From: Rhodopirellula sp. SM50
GTDB taxonomy: Bacteria > Planctomycetota > Planctomycetia > Pirellulales > Pirellulaceae
DNA length: 64,000 nucleotides
Assembly: GCF_002289565.1 (NCBI RefSeq)
Contig: NZ_NTFY01000064.1
Span: 1 to 64,000, forward strand
Reading direction: 5' to 3'
Positions 46,653 to 55,392 of this stretch are shown piece by piece. The position numbers were made by a program, and so were the translations under genes. The notes below the pieces were generated by a model. That model did not search any database, was not told the origin of the DNA, and saw nothing but the letters and a program-made list of their open reading frames with translations. Within the stretch, counting starts at the first letter, position 1. Each line of letters starts with the position of its first letter.

Positions 46653-49547
46653 TCACGAAACAAAACGCAATTGCAATGTCTGTCCCGTCGTCAGATCCAG
46701 GCCTTGCGGGAATCGGACAACATAGCGGCCTTGCCGGATTTGCAATTGCGACGGAATCTCGTTCCCATTCACAACGACGACCGCACGACTGGCCGTCGTA
46801 CCGTCGACTTGATCGACGACGAATTCGTTCAAAGCGAGCTTACCGTGGCGCATTTCGATCGAAGCGGATTGTTGGCCGTCCGTCACCTTCTGGGTAAAGC
46901 TGCCCCAGCCCTCGGCCGCGGTGAAGGGAGCCTTGAAGTTGTCCGGCGACACGCGTGGTGCAAACCTGATGCGCCCCTTGGGGCCGTGGTACTCAAACCC
47001 GCAAGCGGCCAGGAACACGCCATAGCTGGCCATCGATCGGGCGTAGTGATCACTGCATTCGATCTCGTTGTAAGGATTCCGCTTGACTGCTCCATAGCGT
47101 TCATGCACCGCCTTGGCGATGGCCAGTCCCTTTTCGACCAGCGGGTCTCCCGGCTCTGCTTCGTAGACCATGTGGGCGGCCACCTGGTACTCAAAGCCGT
47201 TCATGCATTCGTTGAAATAACCACCCGGTCCGGTGTAAACCGGCGGGTTTTCTTTCGTGCGCAGTCGGTCTCCGGGGATGGCCTCGGTTGCGCCGCCCTT
47301 GGGCCAAGTGCACATCACCAAACCGGCCTCTCCCGGCATCGCGTACCATCGGAACGCCTGTTCGATTTGAACGTGATCGAGCGCATACTGGCCGGCGTCG
47401 GGGGCGAAGTTGTACTTCCACAGGCTGTGAAGTGCAGAAACCGTTTCTTGTTTTGGAATCACCCGCCCCAAGCCCACCTGCTTCATCCAAGCCTGGCCGA
47501 GCACTTGATCGATGTGACAACCCTTGTTGGAATTGAGGGCGCGGACGGTCGGGTCGGGTTTGTGAATGAAGTACTCGCCGTCGAATAATTCCGCGACGAT
47601 CCTCTCGGAGCCCCGATCGATCATCGTGCGGCACTGCGTGGCAAACTCCGTTTCGCCCATCTCGATCGCCATCGCTTCGCCGGCCGCCAACGCTGCCAGG
47701 TACATGCCACTCAGCCAGCCCATCGGCCCATACCAGGAGGCATCGAGCGTGTGCGGCTGTTTGCCTTCCAGCAGCCCGTTGCCGTCGCCATCTTCGCCGA
47801 TCAAGTACTCGACCGCTTTCTTGACGTTGGACCAGATTCGTTTCAGAAAAGCACTGTCGGCCGACATCTGGTGTTCGCGATAGGCTCGCAGGATCGAGCC
47901 GGCCTGTCCGTCGGTGGCTGGGTTGGCATGAATTTCGCCACGATGCCCGATGATGCCGGATTGGGGATGAAACCCGACGCCGGCGTTGAAGTCCACCTTC
48001 TCGCGAAAGGCACGCTCCAGTTCAGGGAACACCCGTCCCAACGCTTGGGCGTAGTGCCAGACGTGCGTGCAGGTTCCCGGGCAGCAGTCCACGCCCTCCC
48101 ACGCATAAGGCCGGCCGTTGTCGAACCAATGAAACACTTGACTGGCGATGCAATTGAGCGGAATGAAACTGCGGTCGAGCAACCAATACGGCAACGTGCT
48201 GTCATACCAGGTCTCGTTCCACTGGCGTGTACCATCCAGCAATCGCGGTTTGTTCGTGCACAGATAATCGGCAACGTCGTCGGCCGATTCAAACCACGAC
48301 GCATAGTGCCTGCGCAGCTTGGCGAAATCTCTGATCCCCAACATCTGCTTGCGGCGGGCACCCTGTTCGTTGTAGTCGGGGAAATACCAGGTGACGGCAA
48401 ACTCCACCGTCCTCGATTCTCCGGGAGCCAACCGGAATCCGGCAAACAACCCGCCGACGAGCCATTCATCGAGCGGTTGGACGGCGTCCTGTTGCTGCGC
48501 GAGGTCTCCGGCCTGGTCAAACAGCCCGGCGGGGCTGTCCGGATCGGTCAGCGAAGCAGCGGCCGAGACTGCCAGTCCCGCTTCGTTTGCGTCATGCAAC
48601 AACGTCAGCGTGGTGGATCCGTATCCGTGTCTGTTTTTGATTCCGGCACCGGTACCGGTACGTTTTCCCTCCGCGACGGTAGTCGGTTCCACCGTGCTCA
48701 GCACACCGACTCGGCCATCGGCTTGCACGACCCGATTCCTTCGCTGACCGAGGGCGGCATCCGTCGTGTAGGGACAGGTCGCGTTCTGCATCCAACTGCC
48801 GAGGTCGACCTGCACGCTGGACTCTGAAGTGTTCGTCACGGTGTAGGCCATCACCGTCGCCGGCAGTGCAGAGTCTTTGGTGCGCAGCGGAATGAACGGG
48901 CTGAACGCTTCAAGCTTGATCTCAACAGGAAGTCCTTGCTCGGCGTAAGTCACTTTGCCGATCGGGTATTCCCCGCGGAACGTCACGCCGGGGAAGCCCT
49001 GTCGATCGAGCGTGCGGGTCGTTTCCTTGCCGGATGCCTTGACACGAATCAGGAATCCCTGCGCCACGTCGGCGCCGTTGCGTTTGGTGTACTCTTCGCC
49101 AGTCGCGACCGGATGCGCGTAGTGTCCGCCGAGTGTAAAGGCCGCGATCCGTTGGCCGTGACCGGTTTCGCGAGTGTAGTTGCACTTGAAGATATCCCAC
49201 AGCCACAGCCGGCCATCACCGGCCAGGTAAAGCTGCCCGCAACCGATGCCGCCCACCGGCATGCCGATATACTTGAGCTGCTCACCGGAGAACAGCTCGG
49301 GTCGGCCGCGTTGGGTCAGCGAGGCGACCCACTCGGGCGCCAGCTTCTTATCGGCGGGAATCAGATGACCGGCGACGTCATCAGCCGCGAACGGGCCCGC
49401 CATGGCATGCTCGCCGATCGGCAGGGTCGAGCCCGTCGCACCAGCGCCTAAAACTTTGAGCGCATTCCGGCGGTTGACGTTCGGTGTGCATTCGCAGGAG
49501 GAGGAGCAGCACGGATGCGTTGGGTTTTCCGGTTTGGTCGAATCCAT
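46653..49547 (-). CDS. Tat-exported GH116 glycosidase
   Basis: 964 residues; ATG 49547 follows GAGGAAC. The layout repeats that of the next gene: a Cys-rich N-terminus (HPCCSSSCEC), the twin arginines at 26-27 (NRRNALKVLG), then the GH116 body: LKYIGMPVGGIGCGQLYLAG, NETWYDSTLPYWLLDRSF, CCPGTCTHVWHYAQALGRVF, DGQAGSILRAYREHQMS and NPYNEIECSDHYARSMASY. The inserted jelly-roll-like module of its neighbour is missing. It is predicted to hydrolyse beta-glucosides, beta-xylosides or glucosylated lipids in the periplasm. The two enzymes are diverged paralogues that sit in tandem with the GH29 gene upstream, so one degradation cluster is likely, although repeats separate the genes. Confidence 0.9.
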   Translation of the reverse strand: MDSTKPENPTHPCCSSSCECTPNVNRRNALKVLGAGATGSTLPIGEHAMAGPFAADDVAGHLIPADKKLAPEWVASLTQRGRPELFSGEQLKYIGMPVGGIGCGQLYLAGDGRLWLWDIFKCNYTRETGHGQRIAAFTLGGHYAHPVATGEEYTKRNGADVAQGFLIRVKASGKETTRTLDRQGFPGVTFRGEYPIGKVTYAEQGLPVEIKLEAFSPFIPLRTKDSALPATVMAYTVTNTSESSVQVDLGSWMQNATCPYTTDAALGQRRNRVVQADGRVGVLSTVEPTTVAEGKRTGTGAGIKNRHGYGSTTLTLLHDANEAGLAVSAAASLTDPDSPAGLFDQAGDLAQQQDAVQPLDEWLVGGLFAGFRLAPGESRTVEFAVTWYFPDYNEQGARRKQMLGIRDFAKLRRHYASWFESADDVADYLCTNKPRLLDGTRQWNETWYDSTLPYWLLDRSFIPLNCIASQVFHWFDNGRPYAWEGVDCCPGTCTHVWHYAQALGRVFPELERAFREKVDFNAGVGFHPQSGIIGHRGEIHANPATDGQAGSILRAYREHQMSADSAFLKRIWSNVKKAVEYLIGEDGDGNGLLEGKQPHTLDASWYGPMGWLSGMYLAALAAGEAMAIEMGETEFATQCRTMIDRGSERIVAELFDGEYFIHKPDPTVRALNSNKGCHIDQVLGQAWMKQVGLGRVIPKQETVSALHSLWKYNFAPDAGQYALDHVQIEQAFRWYAMPGEAGLVMCTWPKGGATEAIPGDRLRTKENPPVYTGPGGYFNECMNGFEYQVAAHMVYEAEPGDPLVEKGLAIAKAVHERYGAVKRNPYNEIECSDHYARSMASYGVFLAACGFEYHGPKGRIRFAPRVSPDNFKAPFTAAEGWGSFTQKVTDGQQSASIEMRHGKLALNEFVVDQVDGTTASRAVVVVNGNEIPSQLQIRQGRYVVRFPQGLDLTTGQTLQLRFVS

Positions 49548-49628
49548 CTCGCTAGTTCCTCTTCGTTTGACTGTAGAATGTGACCTTCACGACCGTGTCG
49601 TCTTCAGCGACAGGCTGATGCTTCGTGC

Positions 49629-49925
49629 CTGACCCGAGTGGCACGGGCATAAGTAACAAGGGATTCAGCAACCGTTGGTGTCTAGCCTTTAGGCGACTTC
49701 CGGTCGCTGCTACGCAGCGACATTGGGCGGCTAAAGCCCAATTCCGCTAAGTTAACATGAATGAGGGGGCCCGGACGCTGGCGCGAACCGGCTGATATCA
49801 AACGAATATCAGCCGTTTGGCGCGAGCCTACGGGCCCTCATCTGAAGAAACGACGCTTAACTTAGCGGTATTGGGCTAAAGCCTGCACACCAACACTTAA
49901 GCCCGTGCCATTCGCACCTGACCCC
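49629..49925. repeat. palindromic intergenic repeat, copy 2, interrupted
   Basis: Outer arms GTGGCACGGGCATAAGT and ACTTAAGCCCGTGCCAT, then GTTGGTGT and ACACCAAC, with the GTCGCTG / CAGCGAC hairpin shared with the copy at 46543-46624. The right part (GGGCTAAAGCC then TGCACACCAAC) is separated from the left by the 49744-49868 element. Confidence 0.6.
49744..49868. mobile_element. 125-bp MITE-like element with terminal inverted repeats
   Basis: Ends CCGCTAAGTTAA (49744-49755) and TTAACTTAGCGG (49857-49868) are perfect 12-bp inverted repeats. Inside is a second, imperfect hairpin with GCGCGAACCGGCTGATAT facing ATATCAGCCGTTTGGCGCG and GGGCCC near both ends. No coding capacity. It interrupts the palindromic repeat, as expected for a small non-autonomous insertion, though no target duplication is certain. 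Confidence 0.5.
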
Positions 49926-49953
49926 TTTTCCGCGGTCGGTCTCTCGTTCAGCC

Positions 49954-51456
49954 CTATTGGGTGTGGATGCGGAAGCCGTTGACGATTTTTCCCGGCAAAC
50001 TCTTGGGCAACCTGATCGTCAACGCGTCCGCAGCACGATTCCATTTCATTTGCTCGGAGCTGCCCATCAGCTCGATGCCGGTGATCTCGCGGTCGAGCAA
50101 TCCGCCGGTCGCGAGCGTTTTGATGACAATGTCCTCGGTCGGCGGAGCAAGCACGAGGGCATAGAGCACGTCGTCTTTGGTGGTGAAGCGGATGTCCTGC
50201 GGAGAGAAAGTCGCACGGTTTTCACCCTGTCGGCCATCTTTGACTTTCAATGGCCCTTCGCCAAAGGTCTTCCAGGGGCGGGTGCCGTAAATGCCCTCGC
50301 CGTTGATCTTCAGGAAATCACCGAAGGCGGTGAGGTAGGCGGCCTGGTTCTCAGGCAATGTCCCGTCACCGCGCAAGGCGACATTCAGCATGACGACCCC
50401 ATTTTTGCTGATCGCATCGACGCCGTTGGCAACCATCACCGGGATGCTCATCCTGTTGACAGCGGTTTTGCGATAGAACCAGCCTCCGGAAAGATCGGTC
50501 GCCCACATCCAGGGTTCGGGTTTGATGTCTCCCGCACCTCCCCGTTCGAGATTGTAGGTGAAGGCCGACCGGTCCGCGTTCGCATCTTTAAAGGACAACA
50601 CGACGGTTTGCTTGCCGTTGTTTTCCTTCAAGTCGCGGTTGAGGTAGTTCGTGAACAGTTTGATGCCGAGCCCCTTGCCGCCTTCGATTTTTGGATAGGG
50701 CGAATCGTTGTTGAACAGGTCGGGGTCATACTTCTCGATGATCTCCCAGCAGCGGGCATACCAGTGCTCGTTCCAACTGTCCTGTGTCGCGTAGCTCCTG
50801 GGGTCATAGTCCATGTTGAACAGCTGCCACTCGGGCGTGCCGGGCTTCTGGTACTTGCGGGCATTGGCAAAAAAACGCGGCGACCAGTAGAGGTGCGTGG
50901 AGACACCGAATTTGAGTCCGTGTTTGGTGGCGGCTTGTTTCCATTCTTTCAACGTGTCGCGTTTCGGCCCCATCGTCACCGAGTTCCAGGGGTGGAACGA
51001 ATCATACATGTCGAAATTATCGTGATGGCAGGCCACCGGCATGATGAAACGAGCGCCGTTGTCTTTGACAAATTTCACCAACGCGTCGGGATCCCACTTC
51101 TCGGCTTTAAAGAATGGAATCAAATCCTCATAGCCGAATTCTTCGATGGGGCCGTAGTGCTCGATGTGCCACTTCGTCAGCGTTTCGCTCATACCCAAGT
51201 CTTTGTCCGCTTTACCTTCCGGCGGCGGTGAATACATGCGGCGACCGTAATGCGATCCGTCGTTGGGACGGTTTTCATCGGCGGCCGAAGAGATTCCCCA
51301 ATGAAACCAGACGCCGATCTTTCCGTCGACAAACCACTCAGGGACTTCGTAATGGGCCGCCATCGATTCCCATGTCGGCTCGATCTCTTCGCCTGATGCC
51401 ACGAGAGGCACTGAAGACAAAAACATCATTCCGAACATGACCGTCAAGTATTTCAT
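49954..51456 (-). CDS. exported GH29 alpha-L-fucosidase
   Basis: 500 residues with signal peptide (MFGMMFLSSVPLVASG). GH29 features: VDGKIGVWFHWGISS at the start of the barrel, GARFIMPVACHHDNFDMYDS (the H-H-D motif), KFGVSTHLYWSP, and DPDLFNNDSPYP in the region of the nucleophile Asp. A C-terminal beta domain follows (DVLYALVLAPPTEDIVIKTL). It would remove terminal alpha-L-fucose from fucose-containing polysaccharides such as fucoidan or from glycans. The nucleophile segment reads F-N-N-D instead of the commoner W-x-D, so the exact subfamily is unclear. With the GH116 pair and the nearby sulfatase it suggests use of sulfated, fucosylated algal material. Confidence 0.85.
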   Translation of the reverse strand: MKYLTVMFGMMFLSSVPLVASGEEIEPTWESMAAHYEVPEWFVDGKIGVWFHWGISSAADENRPNDGSHYGRRMYSPPPEGKADKDLGMSETLTKWHIEHYGPIEEFGYEDLIPFFKAEKWDPDALVKFVKDNGARFIMPVACHHDNFDMYDSFHPWNSVTMGPKRDTLKEWKQAATKHGLKFGVSTHLYWSPRFFANARKYQKPGTPEWQLFNMDYDPRSYATQDSWNEHWYARCWEIIEKYDPDLFNNDSPYPKIEGGKGLGIKLFTNYLNRDLKENNGKQTVVLSFKDANADRSAFTYNLERGGAGDIKPEPWMWATDLSGGWFYRKTAVNRMSIPVMVANGVDAISKNGVVMLNVALRGDGTLPENQAAYLTAFGDFLKINGEGIYGTRPWKTFGEGPLKVKDGRQGENRATFSPQDIRFTTKDDVLYALVLAPPTEDIVIKTLATGGLLDREITGIELMGSSEQMKWNRAADALTIRLPKSLPGKIVNGFRIHTQ

Positions 51457-51876
51457 CTGTCACCGTGGGGTTTAAAACGTCTCGTTCCGCCCGCGTGAGA
51501 TTCGCGTGGGAAAGTTCCGTGGGGCGGCGGGAGGCGATGGAGTTTTACGGGTGGAAACCGCAACGCATTCGTCGTCGTCGGCATCCGTGCTCGACGTCAA
51601 AGCTTGCTGATTTGCCAGACCATGATTGTCATTGAGGCCTGCATCGGAGCGAGGATGCATTGCGACACAGGGAAGGTGATCTGCGACACAGATCCATGGC
51701 CACGGCAGCCGGGGCTTGGGGCACGCTTGCGCGACACCAAGCTTTGATGTGGTACGCCGCTGGCGTGAAACCACTGCCGCGGTGGAACGAGAAATGCATC
51801 AGCAATACAATTGACGTCCCGAGGCCTTGCGTCCTGCCGCGAAAACCTTGTCAAACACACGACAGGGAAGCAAGTT
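51457..51876. other. intergenic, no gene seen
   Basis: 420 bp between the GH29 start and the stop of the next minus-strand gene. Overlapping short ORFs on both strands lack any family signal. No clear hairpin. Confidence 0.4.
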
Positions 51877-54513
51877 TCAGAGCGAGAGCAGGTTCCAAAG
51901 CCCGGAGTAGTCATCGCTCCAATGCAGAATCGTTTCGTCTTGCTCCCACGCCTCAAACGACTCGTTGCGTTGAAGTTGGTCGGCGACCTCAGCGTTTTGT
52001 GTCAATAGCACCCAGGTTGAGCTGTAAACGCCTGACGATTCGTCTTTGTCATTGCTCACGCGGATCGACTGCCAACCAAGACTGTCGGCCAAGCCGCGGA
52101 CGACGGGGCCGAGGTCGAGGAAACGATTTGAGATGTGGATCGCCAGGATGCCATCCTCGGCGAGATGTTGGCGATAAATCTCGGCACATTCGGTCGTCAG
52201 CAGGTGGACCGGAATGGCGTCGCTGCTGAACGCGTCGATCGCCAGCACATCAAATTGTTGCGACTGGTTTTCACGCAGCTCCCGCTCCATCACGATTCTC
52301 GCATCGCCGATGCAGACATTCGTTCGCGCGGCGGAATCCTGCAGGTAAGTGAAGAATCGGCCCGACAGTTCTTGGACGGCGGGATTGATTTCGTAGAACC
52401 GGAAATCGTCGTTCGCTTTTCCGTAGGCGGCGATCGTGCCCGTGCCCAGTCCCACGACCCCGACATGAATCGACTGGTCCGTCTGCTTGCGCTCGCGGAC
52501 CGTTTCGATCGCAAGACCCAAGCCGCTCGCTCTGCCATAGTAGGTCGTCGGCTCCCTTTTCCAGTCTTCATCGTCGTACTGAAAGCCATGCTGGATCTGA
52601 CCGTGTTCCAGCCTGAACTTTGCCGGTGTCGGGGATTCGTCGTCGTCCCGAGCGGGCACGTAATCCACATTCAAGACGCCGTAGAAGTTGCGAGAACGAT
52701 GGACAGCGCCGTATGAATTCGAATCAAGGGTGTCCCAGAAGCCGTATCCCATGATCGCCACCAACGAAAGAAGCGGTGCCCAGTACCAAATGCCCAGCGA
52801 CGAGCGATCAGGCGAGCGTCGTTTTGTGATCACCCATTCGGCCAAGACGCTTCCGAGTCCGACCAGCAGCATCGTCCAGGCCTGAGCCGCGGTGACGACG
52901 TGTTGCTGGTGCGCCAGGGCGAGCAAGATCATGGCGTACATCACGATGGCGACGCGGATCAACCCGCTCTGGCGTGGTTCACTGAAACGTCGCAGCCCCC
53001 ACAGGACGAACCGGGCGACGCCCCACGCGGTGATCGAAATCGCTGCGAATTGCATGCCCAGGCCAGCGGTCATCACGTCGGGCGTGCGCCACGATCCCCA
53101 GGCCACCATCCAGCCGATGGGCAGGGCCGCCGAGCCGCACCAGGTCCAAGCCGACACCGAACGCTCGCTGCGCGTGCCGACTGCGATCAGTCCCAAGAAA
53201 ATCAAGCTGCCGAATCCGCCGAACAACGCGATTTCGTCGATCGCATCCAGGGACTCGTGATGAGGCATCCAGAGGAACGCAATCGCCGCAATGAGCGTCG
53301 CCAACGCTCCGCCCGTCCAGGTCCAAAAATCGCTTGACGGTGCCACGTCCCAGACGCGTTGTCGGCACGCCGCGATCAACGCAAACACACAACACGCCAC
53401 AAGACTAATTTGAAACTCCCAATAACCCGTGAACAAATTCGTGGCCAGGATGGCGACAAACAGCCCGCCGAGGACACCGCCGGCAGAAATCACCAGGTAG
53501 AAAAGCGTGAGATAGCGTGGGTCCGGACGGGAGTGGACAAGTTCACCATGGACCGCCATGCAGCAAGCGAACAGCGCGGCGGAGAAAATGACGACTTGCT
53601 TTGCCAATTCCAAGTCGGGACCCGACGAAATTGCCCAACCCGCCAGCGGTCCGCAGGCCATCAACAGCATTCCAAAGGCGCGTCGATCATACCACTGCGG
53701 ACGATCGAAACAGATGATGAAGGTCATCAGATACAGACTCAGCGGCAGGATCCAAAGGAACGGAACCGTCGCGACATCGATGCACAGCTGGTTCGTGGTC
53801 GCAAGCAGCATGGCCGATCCGCATGCCGATAGGATCAGCCACAAAAAGACGCCGAACCAGCCAGGCTTTTGCGGCATCGACGATTCGAGTGTCGCCTGTC
53901 GGGCAGCATCGTCCTCTGGGATCGGCACCGCATCGTGTTTCAACAAACCGGCCGCGCACCAAGCGGCAAAGCAGGCGAAAACAACGTACAGGGACGTCCA
54001 GGAGACGCTTTGCTGTTGCAGCGTGAACCGGGGTTCAATCACGAACGGGTAGCTGAGAAGTGCCAGCAGCGAACCGATGTTGGACAACGCGTATAAGCGA
54101 TAGGGCGAGCGGTCCGGCGAAGTCTGACTGAACCACTTCTGCATCAAGGGTCCCGTCGAGGCGAGCACGAAGTACGGACCGCCGACCGTCGCGATCAAGA
54201 CCAACAGAATGCGGGCCAGGGGCGATTGATCGGGCAGCGGTTTCCAGGTTTCATCCGGAGCGATCGGCAGCAGCAACACGGACACCGCCAGAAACGCCAG
54301 ATGGACCCAGGCTTGGGAACGAACCGGGAGCTTGGCGCAAAGCAGGTGCGAGTACAGATAGCCGCCCAACAGAGCCGCTTGAAAAAACAGCATGCAGCTC
54401 GTCCAGATCGACGGCCCTCCGCCGAACCAAGGCAGAATAAAGCGTCCGATGATCGGCTGTACCTGAAACAGTAGAAATGCACTGGTGAAGATCGTCAGAG
54501 CATAACGGAGCAT
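51877..54513 (-). CDS. membrane-fused spermidine synthase-like protein
   Basis: 878 residues. The first ~600 residues form more than a dozen membrane helices of the type seen in fused MFS/spermidine synthase proteins (TIFTSAFLLFQVQPIIGRFI, FVLASTGPLMQKWFS, YRLYALSNIGSLLALLSYP). The C-terminal ~270 residues are a spermidine synthase-like Rossmann domain: HVGVVGLGTGTIAAYGK, FRFYEINPAVQ, NVCIGDARI, FDVLAIDAFSSDAIPVHLLT and DGILAIHISNRFL. The aminopropyltransferase acid D-A-F-S-S-D is present, but substrate specificity of these fusions is not known, and several act on other compounds. The gene stands alone, divergent from a sigma factor. Confidence 0.87.
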   Translation of the reverse strand: MLRYALTIFTSAFLLFQVQPIIGRFILPWFGGGPSIWTSCMLFFQAALLGGYLYSHLLCAKLPVRSQAWVHLAFLAVSVLLLPIAPDETWKPLPDQSPLARILLVLIATVGGPYFVLASTGPLMQKWFSQTSPDRSPYRLYALSNIGSLLALLSYPFVIEPRFTLQQQSVSWTSLYVVFACFAAWCAAGLLKHDAVPIPEDDAARQATLESSMPQKPGWFGVFLWLILSACGSAMLLATTNQLCIDVATVPFLWILPLSLYLMTFIICFDRPQWYDRRAFGMLLMACGPLAGWAISSGPDLELAKQVVIFSAALFACCMAVHGELVHSRPDPRYLTLFYLVISAGGVLGGLFVAILATNLFTGYWEFQISLVACCVFALIAACRQRVWDVAPSSDFWTWTGGALATLIAAIAFLWMPHHESLDAIDEIALFGGFGSLIFLGLIAVGTRSERSVSAWTWCGSAALPIGWMVAWGSWRTPDVMTAGLGMQFAAISITAWGVARFVLWGLRRFSEPRQSGLIRVAIVMYAMILLALAHQQHVVTAAQAWTMLLVGLGSVLAEWVITKRRSPDRSSLGIWYWAPLLSLVAIMGYGFWDTLDSNSYGAVHRSRNFYGVLNVDYVPARDDDESPTPAKFRLEHGQIQHGFQYDDEDWKREPTTYYGRASGLGLAIETVRERKQTDQSIHVGVVGLGTGTIAAYGKANDDFRFYEINPAVQELSGRFFTYLQDSAARTNVCIGDARIVMERELRENQSQQFDVLAIDAFSSDAIPVHLLTTECAEIYRQHLAEDGILAIHISNRFLDLGPVVRGLADSLGWQSIRVSNDKDESSGVYSSTWVLLTQNAEVADQLQRNESFEAWEQDETILHWSDDYSGLWNLLSL

Positions 54514-54740
54514 AGAATGACTTGATCAGCATTGTGAAAGGCGTGCAGAACGCACACCAAAGGATTGCCAGATTGGACCGCCGGCCTGCGAGCACGAGAG
54601 CATTTTCAGATTTCAACTAGAATACCAAGATCACAGCAATCAGATGGCCCTTTGGGTGTCAACGGTGTCTATATTGAATGCAGCGAAACGCAATTTGCTC
54701 GCTGTTCTTCACACGCGTCGAACCTGGGAGTGACTCGGTC

Positions 54741-55373
54741 GTGTCTGATTCAAGTGTCACCAGTCTCCTGCGCAGAGCGACCGGTGGAGAACGCATAGCG
54801 GCAGATCGGCTTCTGGCGCGGTACCGAGATCGGCTGAATTTGATGGTGAAGGTGCATTTGGATAGCCGATTGGCGGGACGGCTCGACGCCTCGGACGTGG
54901 TTCAAGACACACTCTTGCGCGCCGCACAGCGATTAACGGAATTCGAAAAAGCGAGCGTTCCGTTTTACGTTTGGCTTCGACAGATCGCCAGAGATCGTCT
55001 GTCGGAACTCTACGAGCGGCATGTCAGCACAAAGAAACGTTCGGTCTTGCGTGAGCAGGTTTGGGGGCTTTCCCAGGACTCGATGGCACGCATGGCGATC
55101 CAGCTTGGCGGGGCAACCGGCGGCTTGATCGAGGGCGCGATCAAAAGGGAAATGTTGCAGCGTCTCCATCAAGCCCTCGATCAATTGCCCGATCAGCAAC
55201 GTGAGATCTTGGTCATGCGGCACCTCGAACAAATGAAAGTGGCGGAAATTGCGGTCGCCTGCGGGTTGAGCGAAAGCGCGGTGAAAATGCGCCAATTGCG
55301 CGGCGTCGAGCGTTTGCGAAGTATCCTTCACCGTGACGATTCAGGATCTGCCTCGTCGTTTCGAGGTCCCTAA
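54741..55373 (+). CDS. ECF-type RNA polymerase sigma factor
   Basis: About 210 residues from GTG 54741, preferred because GGGAG lies ~10 nt upstream and the sequence becomes typical from there; ATG 54678 is an in-frame alternative. Region 2: LLARYRDRLNLMVKVHL, RLDASDVVQDTLLRAAQRL, FYVWLRQIARDRLSELYERH. Region 4: LDQLPDQQREILVMRHLEQ and VAEIAVACGLSESAVKMRQL. The downstream kinase-WD40 gene starts within ~20 bp of the stop or overlaps it, so the two are co-translated or tightly coupled. Confidence 0.9.
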   Translation: MSDSSVTSLLRRATGGERIAADRLLARYRDRLNLMVKVHLDSRLAGRLDASDVVQDTLLRAAQRLTEFEKASVPFYVWLRQIARDRLSELYERHVSTKKRSVLREQVWGLSQDSMARMAIQLGGATGGLIEGAIKREMLQRLHQALDQLPDQQREILVMRHLEQMKVAEIAVACGLSESAVKMRQLRGVERLRSILHRDDSGSASSFRGP

Positions 55374-55392
55374 GGGAGTGTCAGATTCATCC

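Larger units (their letters stand above)
49548..49953. other. intergenic, filled by nested palindromic repeats
   Basis: 406 bp between the GH116 and GH29 genes, without a coding frame. Most of it is a large inverted-repeat structure (about 49629-49925) that itself contains a 125-bp element with terminal inverted repeats (49744-49868). Confidence 0.6.
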
